DNA of 34,055 nt from an uncultured Fibrobacter sp. (GTDB taxonomy: Bacteria; Fibrobacterota; Fibrobacteria; Fibrobacterales; Fibrobacteraceae), in NCBI GenBank assembly GCA_934691725.1, contig CAKUTF010000031.1, forward strand, positions 1-34,055. The letters are read 5' to 3'. The position numbers and the translations under genes were made by a program. Shown here piece by piece: positions 1 through 7,451 of this stretch. The stretch's first letter is position 1; the number at the start of each line of letters is the position of its first letter. The notes under the pieces are model-generated. The model saw only the letters and a list, made by a program, of their open reading frames with translations, had not been told where the DNA came from and ran no database searches.

Positions 1-101
1 TTTCATAGCCAGATGAGAACGGAGTTCGAGAAAGTCGCGGTGAGAAGCGCGAACGGATAGCGACTTTCAGCCGCTCGCCATGCGGGCTGTTTTGAATTCA
101 T

Positions 102-136
102 AAAAAAAGCCCCGCATCAAACGAAGCGGAGCTTTT
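102..136 (-). terminator. Intrinsic terminator of nifJ
   Basis: Read on the minus strand, AGCTCCGC pairs with GCGGGGCT (one G-U pair) around a loop of about ten bases and is followed by a run of seven T. It lies just past the nifJ stop codon. Positions 1-101 to its left hold no gene I can support. Confidence 0.85.
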
Positions 137-153
137 CTAAATCGGGCAATCCG

Positions 154-3100
154 TTAGACGACAGCGTCTTTCGCCATCTCCTCGTAGAACGCATAGCGCG
201 CATCGACTTCCTTCTGGAGGTCTTCGGCGAGTTTTTGCGCCACTTCGGGTTTTGTGCGTGTCAGCGCCTTGTAGCGGTTTTCCGTGTAGATATATTCCTT
301 CACCGGAATCGACGGTTTCTTCGAATCGAGAACCAGCGGGGCTTTTCCTTCGAGGACAAGATCCGGGTTGTAACGGAGAAGCGTCCAGTAACCGGAATCC
401 ACCGCCATTTTCTGGTGAGCCAGCTGGTTGTTCAAATCGAAGCCGTGGTTGATGCACGGGCAATACGCGATGATGAGGGACGGACCATCGTGAGCTTCCG
501 CTTCCTGGAACACCTTGAGCGTCTGGGCATCGTTCGCACCGATAGCAACACGTCCGACATAGACGTTCTTGTAACTCATCGCGATGAGTCCGAGATCCTT
601 CTTGCCGGCGCGTTTTCCCGCCGCTGCAAAGAGAGCCACCGCACCGCGATTCGTCGCCTTGGAAGCCTGTCCACCGGTATTCGAATAAACTTCCGTGTCA
701 AGCACGAGAATGTTCACGTTTTCGCCGGTCGCCATCACATGGTCAAGTCCACCGTAACCGATATCGTAAGCCCAACCGTCGCCACCGATAATCCATACGG
801 ACTTCTTGACCAGATAATCCGCAAATTCATCGCGGAGGCTTGCCGCCTTTTCACAGTCGGAAACCTTGGAAAGGGCTTCTTTCAATTTAGCGACATTGGC
901 GCGCTGGGCGGCAATTCCCGCTTCGTCCTTCTGTTCCTGCGTCTTCAAGGCGTTCACCAGGTCGGCGGTTATCACTTCAGGGTGATGCTCGGCGCATTCG
1001 TCGAGAAGGCCCAAAGCCTGGTGGGCATGCTTGGTTACGGCAAGGCGCATTCCGAGACCGAATTCCGCATTGTCCTCGAAAAGGCTGTTCGCCCATGTCG
1101 GACCGCGGCCTTCCTTATTTTTCGCCCACGGAGTGGTCGGCAAGTTTCCCCCATAGATGGAAGAACATCCCGTCGCATTCGCGACAATCATCCGGTCGCC
1201 AAAGAGCTGGCTAACCAGACGGACATAAGCCGTTTCGCCGCAACCCGCACAGGAGCCGCTAAATTCAAAAAGCGGTTCGAGAAGCATCGCCTGCTTGACA
1301 AGGCTCTTATTCACCTTCGTACGGTCAAATTCCGGGAGATCGACAAAGAAGTCCCAGCACTTGCCTTCCTGGACTTTCACCGGTTCCTGCGGAACCATGT
1401 TGATGGCCTTCTTCGACGGATCCGCCTTGTCTTTTCCGATACAGGCCTGCGTGCAGACGCCGCAACCCGTACAGTCGTAACTCGAAACGGAAATGACGAA
1501 CATCGGCTTCGCAGAGCCTTCGAGCTTATAGCCCTTCGCAGCAGTCGCCTTGAAACCTTCCGGTGCCCCGGCAAGAGCCGCCTCATCGACAACTTTCAGA
1601 CGAATCGCCGCATGGGGGCAGACCATTGCACACTTGCCGCACTGGACGCAGGTATCCGGATTCCAGGACGGAATCGCAAGAGCGAGATCGCGCTTTTCAT
1701 ATTTGGTCGTGCCGGTCGGGAACACGCCATCGACAGGCATTTTCGAAACCGGGAGCTTTTCCCCGTTGCCGCGGATGATTTCCGCAGTGACCTCGTTCAC
1801 AAACGCCGGAGCGTCGCCATGAATCGCCTCGCGGAATTCCTTAGTCGAAGTGACGGTTGCCGGAACCTTGACCTCGTGCAGGTTCGCAAGCGAAGCGTCG
1901 ATAGCGTCCCAGTTTTTCTGGACCACTTCCATGCCCTTCTTCGCATAGGTCTTTTCCGCATACTTCTTGATGTATTTAATCGCGGTATCGGCATCGAGAA
2001 CGTTTCCGAGCTTCGAGAAGAAGCAGGTCTGCATCACGGTATTGATGCGACGTCCCATACCCGTCTTTGCGGCGACAGCGTAAGCGTCGATCACATAGAC
2101 TTTCAGGTGTTTCTTGATGATTTCCGCCTGGACCGGACGCGGGAACGTATCCCAGACCGTTTCCGCGGAATGCGGCGTATTCACGAGGAATGTCGCCCCG
2201 TCCTTCGCATACTTCAGCATATCGACAGACTCGAGATGCGGCGTGTGGTGGCACGCGACGAAATCCGCCTGGTTTTCTTCGATGAGATACGGAGCGTCGA
2301 TGATGGACTTTCCAAAACGGAGATGCGAAGTCGTCATCGACCCGGACTTTTTCGAGTCATAGACGAAGTATCCCTGCGCATAGTTGTCCGTTTCGTTGCC
2401 GATAATCTTGATGGAATTCTTGTTCGCGCCGACCGTGCCGTCGGAGCCGAGACCGAAGAACATCGCCTGGAAGAAGTCGCTTTCGAGCTTGAAATTCGGA
2501 TCGACGTCGAGGCTCGTATGGCAAACGTCGTCGTTGATGCCGACCGTGAAGCGGGACTTCGGGGCTTCCTTGGCAAGTTCGTCGTAAACCGCCTTGACCA
2601 TCGCCGGGGTAAATTCCTTGGAAGAAAGCCCGTAACGACCGCCGATGACCATCGGAAGGGAAATTTTCCCCTGCATCGCCGCACCGGAAACAGCCGTGAT
2701 GACATCTTCAAGAAGCGGTTCACCAGCGGAACCCGGTTCTTTCGAACGATCGAGAACCGCAATTTTCTTCGCCGTTTTCGGGAGCGCGGCGACGAGCTGT
2801 TCGGACGGGAACGGACGATAGAGACGCACAATCAGCACGCCGATCTTTTCGCCCTTCTTCGAGAGGTAGGCAACCGTATCCTTGATAGTCGAAGCGGCGG
2901 AACCCATCACAACGATCACGCGGTCCGCATCCGGCGCGCCCACATAATCGACCAGGTGATAGTGACGCCCCGTAAATTCCGCAACCTTGTCCATATACTT
3001 CTGGACAATCGCCGGGTAGGCGTTATAGAACTTGTTGACCGTTTCGCGGCCCTGGAAATAGACGTCCGGGTTCTGGGCTGTTCCACGCATCGTCGGACGG

Positions 3101-3732
3101 TCCGGCGTCATCGCGCGTTCGCGGCAAGCCTTCACATACTTCTCATCGATGACTTTCCGAATCACGCCATCTTCGAGAGCCTCGATTTTCATCACTTCGT
3201 GCGAAGTGCGGAAACCGTCAAAGAAGTGCATCGTCGGGATGCGGCCTTCGAGCGTCGAAGCGTGGGCGACAAGGGCGAGATCCTGGCATTCCTGCACCGA
3301 AGAGGAGCTGAGCATCGCAAAGCCCGTCTGGCGGCAAGCCATCACATCGGAATGGTCTCCGAAAATCGAAAGCCCCTGGGCTGCGAGGGAACGCGCGGTC
3401 ACATGAAAGACTGTCGGGGTGAGTTCGCCCGCAATCTTATACATGTTCGGAATCATCAGGAGAAGCCCCTGGGACGCCGTAAATGTCGTCGTCAAAGCGC
3501 CGGCCTGCAAGGCTCCGTGCACCGTGCCTGCGGCCCCCCCTTCGGACTGCATTTCAAATACACGGGGAACCTGTCCCCAGATATTCTTCTTCCCGGCGGC
3601 GCTCCAGTTGTCGGCATGTTCAGCCATGGGACTCGACGGTGTAATCGGATAAATCGCAGCGACTTCGCTCACTTGAAACGCTACATTCGCAGTCGCTTCG
3701 TTTCCATCGACCGCAATCATTTTTTTAGCCAT
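154..3732 (-). CDS. nifJ: Pyruvate:ferredoxin (flavodoxin) oxidoreductase
   Basis: Catalyses CoA-dependent oxidative decarboxylation of pyruvate to acetyl-CoA, CO2 and reduced ferredoxin or flavodoxin in the cytoplasm, the central pyruvate reaction of many anaerobes. It is a full-length single chain of 1192 residues. The N-terminal pyruvate-binding domain carries YPITPSSPMAEH near residue 30. A ferredoxin-like domain holds two 4Fe-4S motifs, C695/C698/C701/C705 and C754/C757/C760/C764. The third cluster ligands are recognisable as C828, C831, C856 and C1091, spaced much as in the Desulfovibrio africanus enzyme. The thiamine diphosphate site is GDGWAYDIGYGG near residue 980. I chose the ATG at 3732 because GGAG lies 6 nt upstream; an ATG at 3738 directly abuts that GGAG. 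The gene stands alone with its own terminator. The word GAGATGTTTA occurs twice just upstream of the start, of unknown meaning. Confidence 0.97.
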   Translation of the reverse strand: MAKKMIAVDGNEATANVAFQVSEVAAIYPITPSSPMAEHADNWSAAGKKNIWGQVPRVFEMQSEGGAAGTVHGALQAGALTTTFTASQGLLLMIPNMYKIAGELTPTVFHVTARSLAAQGLSIFGDHSDVMACRQTGFAMLSSSSVQECQDLALVAHASTLEGRIPTMHFFDGFRTSHEVMKIEALEDGVIRKVIDEKYVKACRERAMTPDRPTMRGTAQNPDVYFQGRETVNKFYNAYPAIVQKYMDKVAEFTGRHYHLVDYVGAPDADRVIVVMGSAASTIKDTVAYLSKKGEKIGVLIVRLYRPFPSEQLVAALPKTAKKIAVLDRSKEPGSAGEPLLEDVITAVSGAAMQGKISLPMVIGGRYGLSSKEFTPAMVKAVYDELAKEAPKSRFTVGINDDVCHTSLDVDPNFKLESDFFQAMFFGLGSDGTVGANKNSIKIIGNETDNYAQGYFVYDSKKSGSMTTSHLRFGKSIIDAPYLIEENQADFVACHHTPHLESVDMLKYAKDGATFLVNTPHSAETVWDTFPRPVQAEIIKKHLKVYVIDAYAVAAKTGMGRRINTVMQTCFFSKLGNVLDADTAIKYIKKYAEKTYAKKGMEVVQKNWDAIDASLANLHEVKVPATVTSTKEFREAIHGDAPAFVNEVTAEIIRGNGEKLPVSKMPVDGVFPTGTTKYEKRDLALAIPSWNPDTCVQCGKCAMVCPHAAIRLKVVDEAALAGAPEGFKATAAKGYKLEGSAKPMFVISVSSYDCTGCGVCTQACIGKDKADPSKKAINMVPQEPVKVQEGKCWDFFVDLPEFDRTKVNKSLVKQAMLLEPLFEFSGSCAGCGETAYVRLVSQLFGDRMIVANATGCSSIYGGNLPTTPWAKNKEGRGPTWANSLFEDNAEFGLGMRLAVTKHAHQALGLLDECAEHHPEVITADLVNALKTQEQKDEAGIAAQRANVAKLKEALSKVSDCEKAASLRDEFADYLVKKSVWIIGGDGWAYDIGYGGLDHVMATGENVNILVLDTEVYSNTGGQASKATNRGAVALFAAAGKRAGKKDLGLIAMSYKNVYVGRVAIGANDAQTLKVFQEAEAHDGPSLIIAYCPCINHGFDLNNQLAHQKMAVDSGYWTLLRYNPDLVLEGKAPLVLDSKKPSIPVKEYIYTENRYKALTRTKPEVAQKLAEDLQKEVDARYAFYEEMAKDAVV

Positions 3733-3924
3733 AAACATCTCCAGAAGTATGTAAACATCTCAAACGATTAAATTTTTCGAGACATTCCGCCCTAAAACTA
3801 CATTATTATCGGAACCAAAATGCGTAAAAAATCAAAAAAAAAGCGATTAAGCTCCAAAACGTTCCCCAAAGAGACCGCCTCACCAGCCGGTTTTTCACAA
3901 GGAATCCTCGCGGAAGTTGTTTAG

Positions 3925-3930
3925 TATATT
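3925..3930 (+). promoter_or_regulatory. Candidate -10 element (TATATT)
   Basis: TATATT lies 30 nt upstream of the ATG at 3961 in the 228-bp divergent gap between nifJ and the small redox gene. No consensus -35 is visible at the expected distance. The same hexamer precedes several other genes of this window. The rest of the gap is AT-rich and shows no other clear element. Confidence 0.4.
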
Positions 3931-3960
3931 GTACCGAAACTTTCAACGAGAGCTCAAGCG

Positions 3961-4308
3961 ATGAAGGATTTTGCCAAAAACTTCCATGCGGAACACCGCG
4001 GAAACTGCGCCATGGCCGTCGCCGCTGCCTGGATAGACGCGCATGGTCTCGACCCGGACGAAATCGAGCCTTTCAAGTCCTGCGGAGCGGGCCGTGCCAA
4101 AGGCGGAATGTGCGGAGCCCTCTATGCGGCAGTCCATTACCGTCCCGACAAAAAAGCGGAAATCATCCGGGAATTCGAAAAAGTCGCCAGCGGAACGCTC
4201 TGCACGGAAATCCGTCCCAAAACGAACATGACATGCACGGAAAGGGTCGCCCTCGCTGCGGAAATTCTCGACAGACTGCAAGCGAACTTTCCGCTTTCCA
4301 AGCGATAA
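3961..4308 (+). CDS. C_GCAxxG_C_C-family putative redox protein
   Basis: A 115-residue cytoplasmic protein matching the C_GCAxxG_C_C family of putative redox-active proteins. Cysteines are C16 (in GNCAMAV), C41 and C51 (in SCGAGRAKGGMCGAL), C81 and C92, the spacing that names the family. The biochemical role of the family is not established; a metal- or disulfide-based redox function is usually assumed. There is no signal peptide. The stop codon overlaps the start of the TatD-like gene by one base (TAATG), so the two are likely translated together. The ribosome-binding site is weak (a GAGAG about ten bases upstream). A long antisense reading frame also crosses the region and is not considered real. 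Confidence 0.8.
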   Translation: MKDFAKNFHAEHRGNCAMAVAAAWIDAHGLDPDEIEPFKSCGAGRAKGGMCGALYAAVHYRPDKKAEIIREFEKVASGTLCTEIRPKTNMTCTERVALAAEILDRLQANFPLSKR

Positions 4309-4997
4309 TGCTCGACTTCCATGTCCACATCGCTCGGCTTCCCTGCCCCGAAGAGCTTTCGCGCGAACTTTTAAAAAAGAACTACCGCGCGGTCATCGTC
4401 GCCTGCGAACCGTGGGAATGGGAAAAGGCGGAGCGGCTTCTTCCGATTTGGAAAGAGTCCGCAACCCCCTGCTTCGGCATCCACCCGATGATTGCCGGGA
4501 CTTTTGACAGAAAACAGCTTGACGCCTTGACAAAGCTTTTGGAAAAACATCCCGGAGCCTTTGTCGGCGAATGCGGCATCGACAAGCGCTTTCCCGGCTA
4601 CGGCCAGGACAGTGTCCAGGAAGAGATTTTCCGTTTCCAGGCAAGGCTCGCCCTAGAATTTAAGCGTCCCTTGATGCTCCACGTCGTCGGGGAACATCGT
4701 CGCATCCTGAAAATTCTCGAAGAAGAAGGATTTTCGGCAAGCGGACCGCAGCCGATTTTTCACCGGTTCGTCGGAGACCGGGAAACCATAGACAGGGCTA
4801 TCAAACTCAATGCGCTTTTTTCCCTGCACGCAGACAGTTTCCGCAAGAATTCCACCCGAGAATCTCTTTTTCGGATTCCGGCGGAACGCATCCGGTTCGA
4901 AACCGACGCCGACGAAAAATTTTTTCCTGCAAACGCAGAGGCTCTGGTCAATCGGCTAAAAGAAGTCGCAGGATTGTATTTAGATGTTTGCGGTTAG
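4308..4997 (+). CDS. TatD-family metal-dependent hydrolase
   Basis: A 229-residue TatD-like amidohydrolase-fold protein; family members act as metal-dependent DNases or related hydrolases, and the substrate of this one is unknown. The metal ligands are in the usual order: H5 and H7 (DFHVHI), E88 (GECGID), H125 (LHVVGEH), H152 (FHRFVG) and D200 (FETDAD). It is somewhat shorter than typical TatD (about 260 residues), and the usual ETDSP motif reads ETDAD. The ATG overlaps the preceding stop codon as TAATG; the frame stays open upstream but has no better start. It forms a two-gene unit with the small redox protein. Confidence 0.88.
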   Translation: MLDFHVHIARLPCPEELSRELLKKNYRAVIVACEPWEWEKAERLLPIWKESATPCFGIHPMIAGTFDRKQLDALTKLLEKHPGAFVGECGIDKRFPGYGQDSVQEEIFRFQARLALEFKRPLMLHVVGEHRRILKILEEEGFSASGPQPIFHRFVGDRETIDRAIKLNALFSLHADSFRKNSTRESLFRIPAERIRFETDADEKFFPANAEALVNRLKEVAGLYLDVCG

Positions 4998-5400
4998 GTT
5001 TACTGCGGACATTCCAAGCTCAGAATTGCGGACATTTAAGCTTTTGGGATGCGGAATAAGGAATGACGTCATTCCCGTGCTCACTATGATGTCATTCCCC
5101 GGCTTGACCGGGGAATCCCCTTTAAGAAATGGGATTTGACAGGTTAGCGAGCTTGCCGAGCTATTCAGAGCTTAGTTGAGAGAACTTAGAGCTTAGAAAT
5201 AGTGGACAGTGGGCAGTGTTGCGGGCGTTAAACTTTCGAGATGCAAGAGCATAGACGTCTGCAAATCTAAGCACTAAGCCCTCAGTTCTAAGTTCTAACA
5301 ACCCCTCATCCCTCTCATCGTGTCCCACTTCCCATTCTACCTACTGATGCCTGAATCCTGTTTTCTACTATCTACCAATCACTATCTACTAGACACAAAT
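4998..5400 (+). repeat. Intergenic mosaic repeat block A
   Basis: A gene-free stretch made of short modules shared with blocks B, C and D. In order: two copies of a TGCGGACATT-type module (5004-5020, 5027-5049), the perfect palindrome GGAATGACGTCATTCC (5060-5075), a CTTGA-loop hairpin (5091-5117), the module GTTAGCGAGCTTGCCGAGCTA (5143-5163), words of the type GAGCTTAG, further GGGCGTTAAACTT and AGACGTCTGC modules (5221-5241, 5251-5272), and a right arm rich in CTACTATCTACC-like words. The stretch 5088-5197 is nearly identical to 30346-30455 in block C. No coding potential is visible. Confidence 0.8.
5091..5117 (+). repeat. CTTGA-loop hairpin repeat, copy in block A
   Basis: Arms ATTCCCCGG and CCGGGGAAT enclose the loop CTTGA, preceded by GTC and followed by C. 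The same hairpin is at 22995-23021 and 30349-30375, with stem variants at 23025-23050 and 30483-30509. Confidence 0.85.
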
Positions 5401-5410
5401 ACCCAGCATA

Positions 5411-5437
5411 AAAAATGTCGCCTGACAAGCGACCATT
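5411..5437 (-). terminator. Minus-strand terminator-like hairpin without an assigned gene
   Basis: Arms GTCGC (5417-5421) and GCGAC (5429-5433) form a hairpin; on the minus strand it is followed by ATTTTTTA, on the plus strand only by CATTTG. It would stop transcription running leftward, antisense to the next gene. It closely resembles the terminator at 8478-8505, so the pair brackets the accessory block. Confidence 0.45.
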
Positions 5438-5506
5438 TGAATTTTCGGCTTCGCTATTTTGGAAATGAAGAGAAAAATTTTCAATGCCATCGCAAAGGAT
5501 CCGAAA

Positions 5507-6481
5507 ATGGAAAACGAAGAAAACACGTCGCAAGAATTTTCTTTCCCAACGGAAGGGGAACAAACATATTACTTCAACGATTTTTTCCAATCATTCTATT
5601 CTGGACGAGAAATGGATTACATCAACGACGATTATTTCAATTCTTCCGGAGAACTGAATGTTTCGTTTTCAGACAAAACGTTCAAGTTTAAAGTTCACTA
5701 TAGTAATGGGGAAAAAATAGATATTCCCCCACTCCGATTGACGGATTCGGGCAGCTACAAAGACGCAGAAAACAACCTGGTAAAATCCTACATCGGCATC
5801 TGGGACGGCGAATACGCCCCCCAGAGATACATCTTCCAAATCAGCAAAAACTTTGCAATCCTTATCAAGGAATTTAACATCAAGCTTTTTCTTGACTTTA
5901 ACGGATTATACGCAATCGACAGGACCAGGATAGGAAGCGGCTTCGCCATCAATCCGAACACGATTGTCACAAGTACGCAAATTGTAAACGGAAACCGCTT
6001 TCTCTACGCATCGCGAGAGGATTTCAGTCTCACCCGGTTAGAACCAATCTACATCGATTCCAATTTGGAGCTTGCCATCCTAAAATCCCGGCAAAACCTC
6101 AAGGCGTGTGCGCTTGATAGAAAAGTTTACGATATCGGTGAGGATGTCCTCGCCTACGGATTTCCGGATCCCAAAGGACGTAGCGTAAAAGCCGCCAAGG
6201 GAATTCTTTCATCCAAAAAAGGTTTCCGCGGAGAGCCTCAAAATTACCAACTCGACATGACGCTCCAGAACGGAAATTCCGGAGGCCCGATTGTCAAGGA
6301 CGGCAAGGTCATCGGCATCGTCTCGTCCGTCCCGCCAAATTGTCCGAACGTAGGGTCGGCAACCAAAAGCTGTTTGCTAGGAGCGCTCCTCGATTCCCTC
6401 GGCATTCCCAATACGGGAATGCGTCACCCAATAGACAGCACATACGCCATCATATCACTTGACGAAAACCATCGCTGGTAA
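5507..6481 (+). CDS. Trypsin-fold protein with degraded catalytic triad
   Basis: A 324-residue protein without a signal peptide. Residues 1-135 match nothing I recognise. Residues 140-300 follow the trypsin-like (S1/Trypsin_2) fold: GSGFAINPNTIVTS at 143-156 is the strand before the catalytic His, DSNLELAILK contains the Asp position, and NGNSGGPIV contains the Ser. The serine is kept (S258), but the usual TxxHVV His is Gln (Q158) and the usual DLA Asp is Glu (E188). It is therefore probably a pseudoprotease, or uses altered chemistry. I chose the ATG at 5507 because AAAGGA lies 7 nt upstream; ATG 5465 or TTG 5459 in the same frame are alternatives without a good ribosome-binding site. It opens a run of four same-strand genes with AT-richer sequence than the flanks. 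Role unknown. Confidence 0.75.
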   Translation: MENEENTSQEFSFPTEGEQTYYFNDFFQSFYSGREMDYINDDYFNSSGELNVSFSDKTFKFKVHYSNGEKIDIPPLRLTDSGSYKDAENNLVKSYIGIWDGEYAPQRYIFQISKNFAILIKEFNIKLFLDFNGLYAIDRTRIGSGFAINPNTIVTSTQIVNGNRFLYASREDFSLTRLEPIYIDSNLELAILKSRQNLKACALDRKVYDIGEDVLAYGFPDPKGRSVKAAKGILSSKKGFRGEPQNYQLDMTLQNGNSGGPIVKDGKVIGIVSSVPPNCPNVGSATKSCLLGALLDSLGIPNTGMRHPIDSTYAIISLDENHRW

Positions 6482-6527
6482 GGATTATCGCCCAATCTAT
6501 CAGAAAATTCTCCATGGAAGTTTTAAC

Positions 6528-7001
6528 ATGAAAACCGGATTTCAAAATCAAACCGCAAAAATCATCCTCGCACTGATTTTTGGATTTATTGTCCCTTCAG
6601 TTCACGCAGCCCCTTTTTTCGCAGCCTGCCCCAGAACAAACTACGAAGAAAATGAGACCGTAACCCTTACCGACGGTTCCGAAATCAACTGTTTTTATTC
6701 TTCTCAAGGAAGATTAACCTCAGCGCAAACAAAGCCGTGCTATTATATGAAAAACTGTTTCCTTTATAATTTTCATCCAAATGGGGCTGTTTCTGAATAC
6801 ACAATTCACTTTCCAAAGGGATTTTATGAACGCCGTTACGATCCACAAGGAATGCTAATCGGGAAAACAAAAATAAGTATAGGAGGAAGAGGCGAAGAAT
6901 GTCGTTATATAGGCAATTATCAACTAAAATGTGAATATTTCGATTCAGATAATAACCTCGTATATGAAGATTATATAGGCGTTGAATATCTTAATTACTA
7001 G
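6528..7001 (+). CDS. Secreted cysteine-rich protein of unknown function
   Basis: A 157-residue precursor with a clear signal peptide (MKTGFQNQ, then a hydrophobic stretch, predicted cleavage after VHA at residue 27). The mature part has six cysteines (34, 55, 71, 77, 125, 135), enough for three disulfides, which fits a periplasmic or extracellular site. The stretches YNFHPNGAVSEYTI and ERRYDPQGMLIGK loosely resemble MORN_2/YwqK-type repeats, a weak resemblance only. The ATG at 6528 is preferred over an in-frame ATG at 6459 because it is followed by the signal peptide and preceded by GGAAG at 7 nt. Base composition is notably AT-rich compared with the rest of the window, suggesting later acquisition. 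I cannot assign a function. Confidence 0.65.
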   Translation: MKTGFQNQTAKIILALIFGFIVPSVHAAPFFAACPRTNYEENETVTLTDGSEINCFYSSQGRLTSAQTKPCYYMKNCFLYNFHPNGAVSEYTIHFPKGFYERRYDPQGMLIGKTKISIGGRGEECRYIGNYQLKCEYFDSDNNLVYEDYIGVEYLNY

Positions 7002-7028
7002 CAATCCATTTCCCCAAAAGGAAAATCC

Positions 7029-7433
7029 ATGCCCCGCCTTCTATTCATTCTACTCGCCTTGGCCACCGCCTCGTTCGCCACGGAACGCTGTTACTTTATG
7101 ACCCGTATGTCCTCGCCGGAAGAATCCATCACGCTCACCGAGAAAAATTGCGCCATCGTCAAAAGTGCGCTTTCCGACATGGATTATTTTGGGGATGCAA
7201 TCGGCAAAGAAGGAAACCTTATCATCGAAAACGAAGGTTCGCTCCTCATCGAAAAGATCTACAACGAACGTTTTTCCACGGGAAACGACGCCTACCACGT
7301 TTACATGATAGGAACATTTCTCGGGGCAAATCCTGTTAAATGTATCGCCTCGACCAGTTCCGGCTGCGGCGCCACCGAATATGTACAGTTCGGAATCATC
7401 ATCCGGGACTTCTACCTGAACCGCGGCTGGTAA
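7029..7433 (+). CDS. Small secreted protein of unknown function
   Basis: A 134-residue precursor with a signal peptide (MPRLLFILLALATASFA, predicted cleavage after residue 17). The mature chain of about 117 residues has four cysteines (21, 41, 105, 113), so two disulfides are possible. AAAGGA lies 5 nt before the ATG. It follows the cysteine-rich secreted gene by 27 nt and is likely co-transcribed with it. No domain is recognised. The next gene starts 18 nt downstream with its own promoter-like TATATT in the gap. Confidence 0.65.
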   Translation: MPRLLFILLALATASFATERCYFMTRMSSPEESITLTEKNCAIVKSALSDMDYFGDAIGKEGNLIIENEGSLLIEKIYNERFSTGNDAYHVYMIGTFLGANPVKCIASTSSGCGATEYVQFGIIIRDFYLNRGW

Positions 7434-7437
7434 AAAC

Positions 7438-7443
7438 TATATT
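7438..7443 (+). promoter_or_regulatory. TATATT 8 nt before the macro-domain start codon
   Basis: The hexamer is followed by the 8-nt spacer TCTCCCCG and then ATG at 7452. A transcript from this -10 would begin at or next to the start codon. No Shine-Dalgarno sequence is present. The arrangement is the same as at 26031-26036. Confidence 0.55.
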
Positions 7444-7451
7444 TCTCCCCG

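Noticed and set aside
30..68. Inverted repeat GAAAGTCGC/GCGACTTTC at the left edge
   Set aside because: A 9-bp stem with a 21-nt loop and no T-run or flanking gene in view; too little context to call it anything.
235..3771. A 1178-codon open frame on the plus strand, antisense to nifJ
   Set aside because: It is the mirror of a GC-biased codon pattern. The protein is Arg/His/Phe-rich, resembles no family, and the opposite strand encodes a full pyruvate:ferredoxin oxidoreductase with all cofactor motifs.
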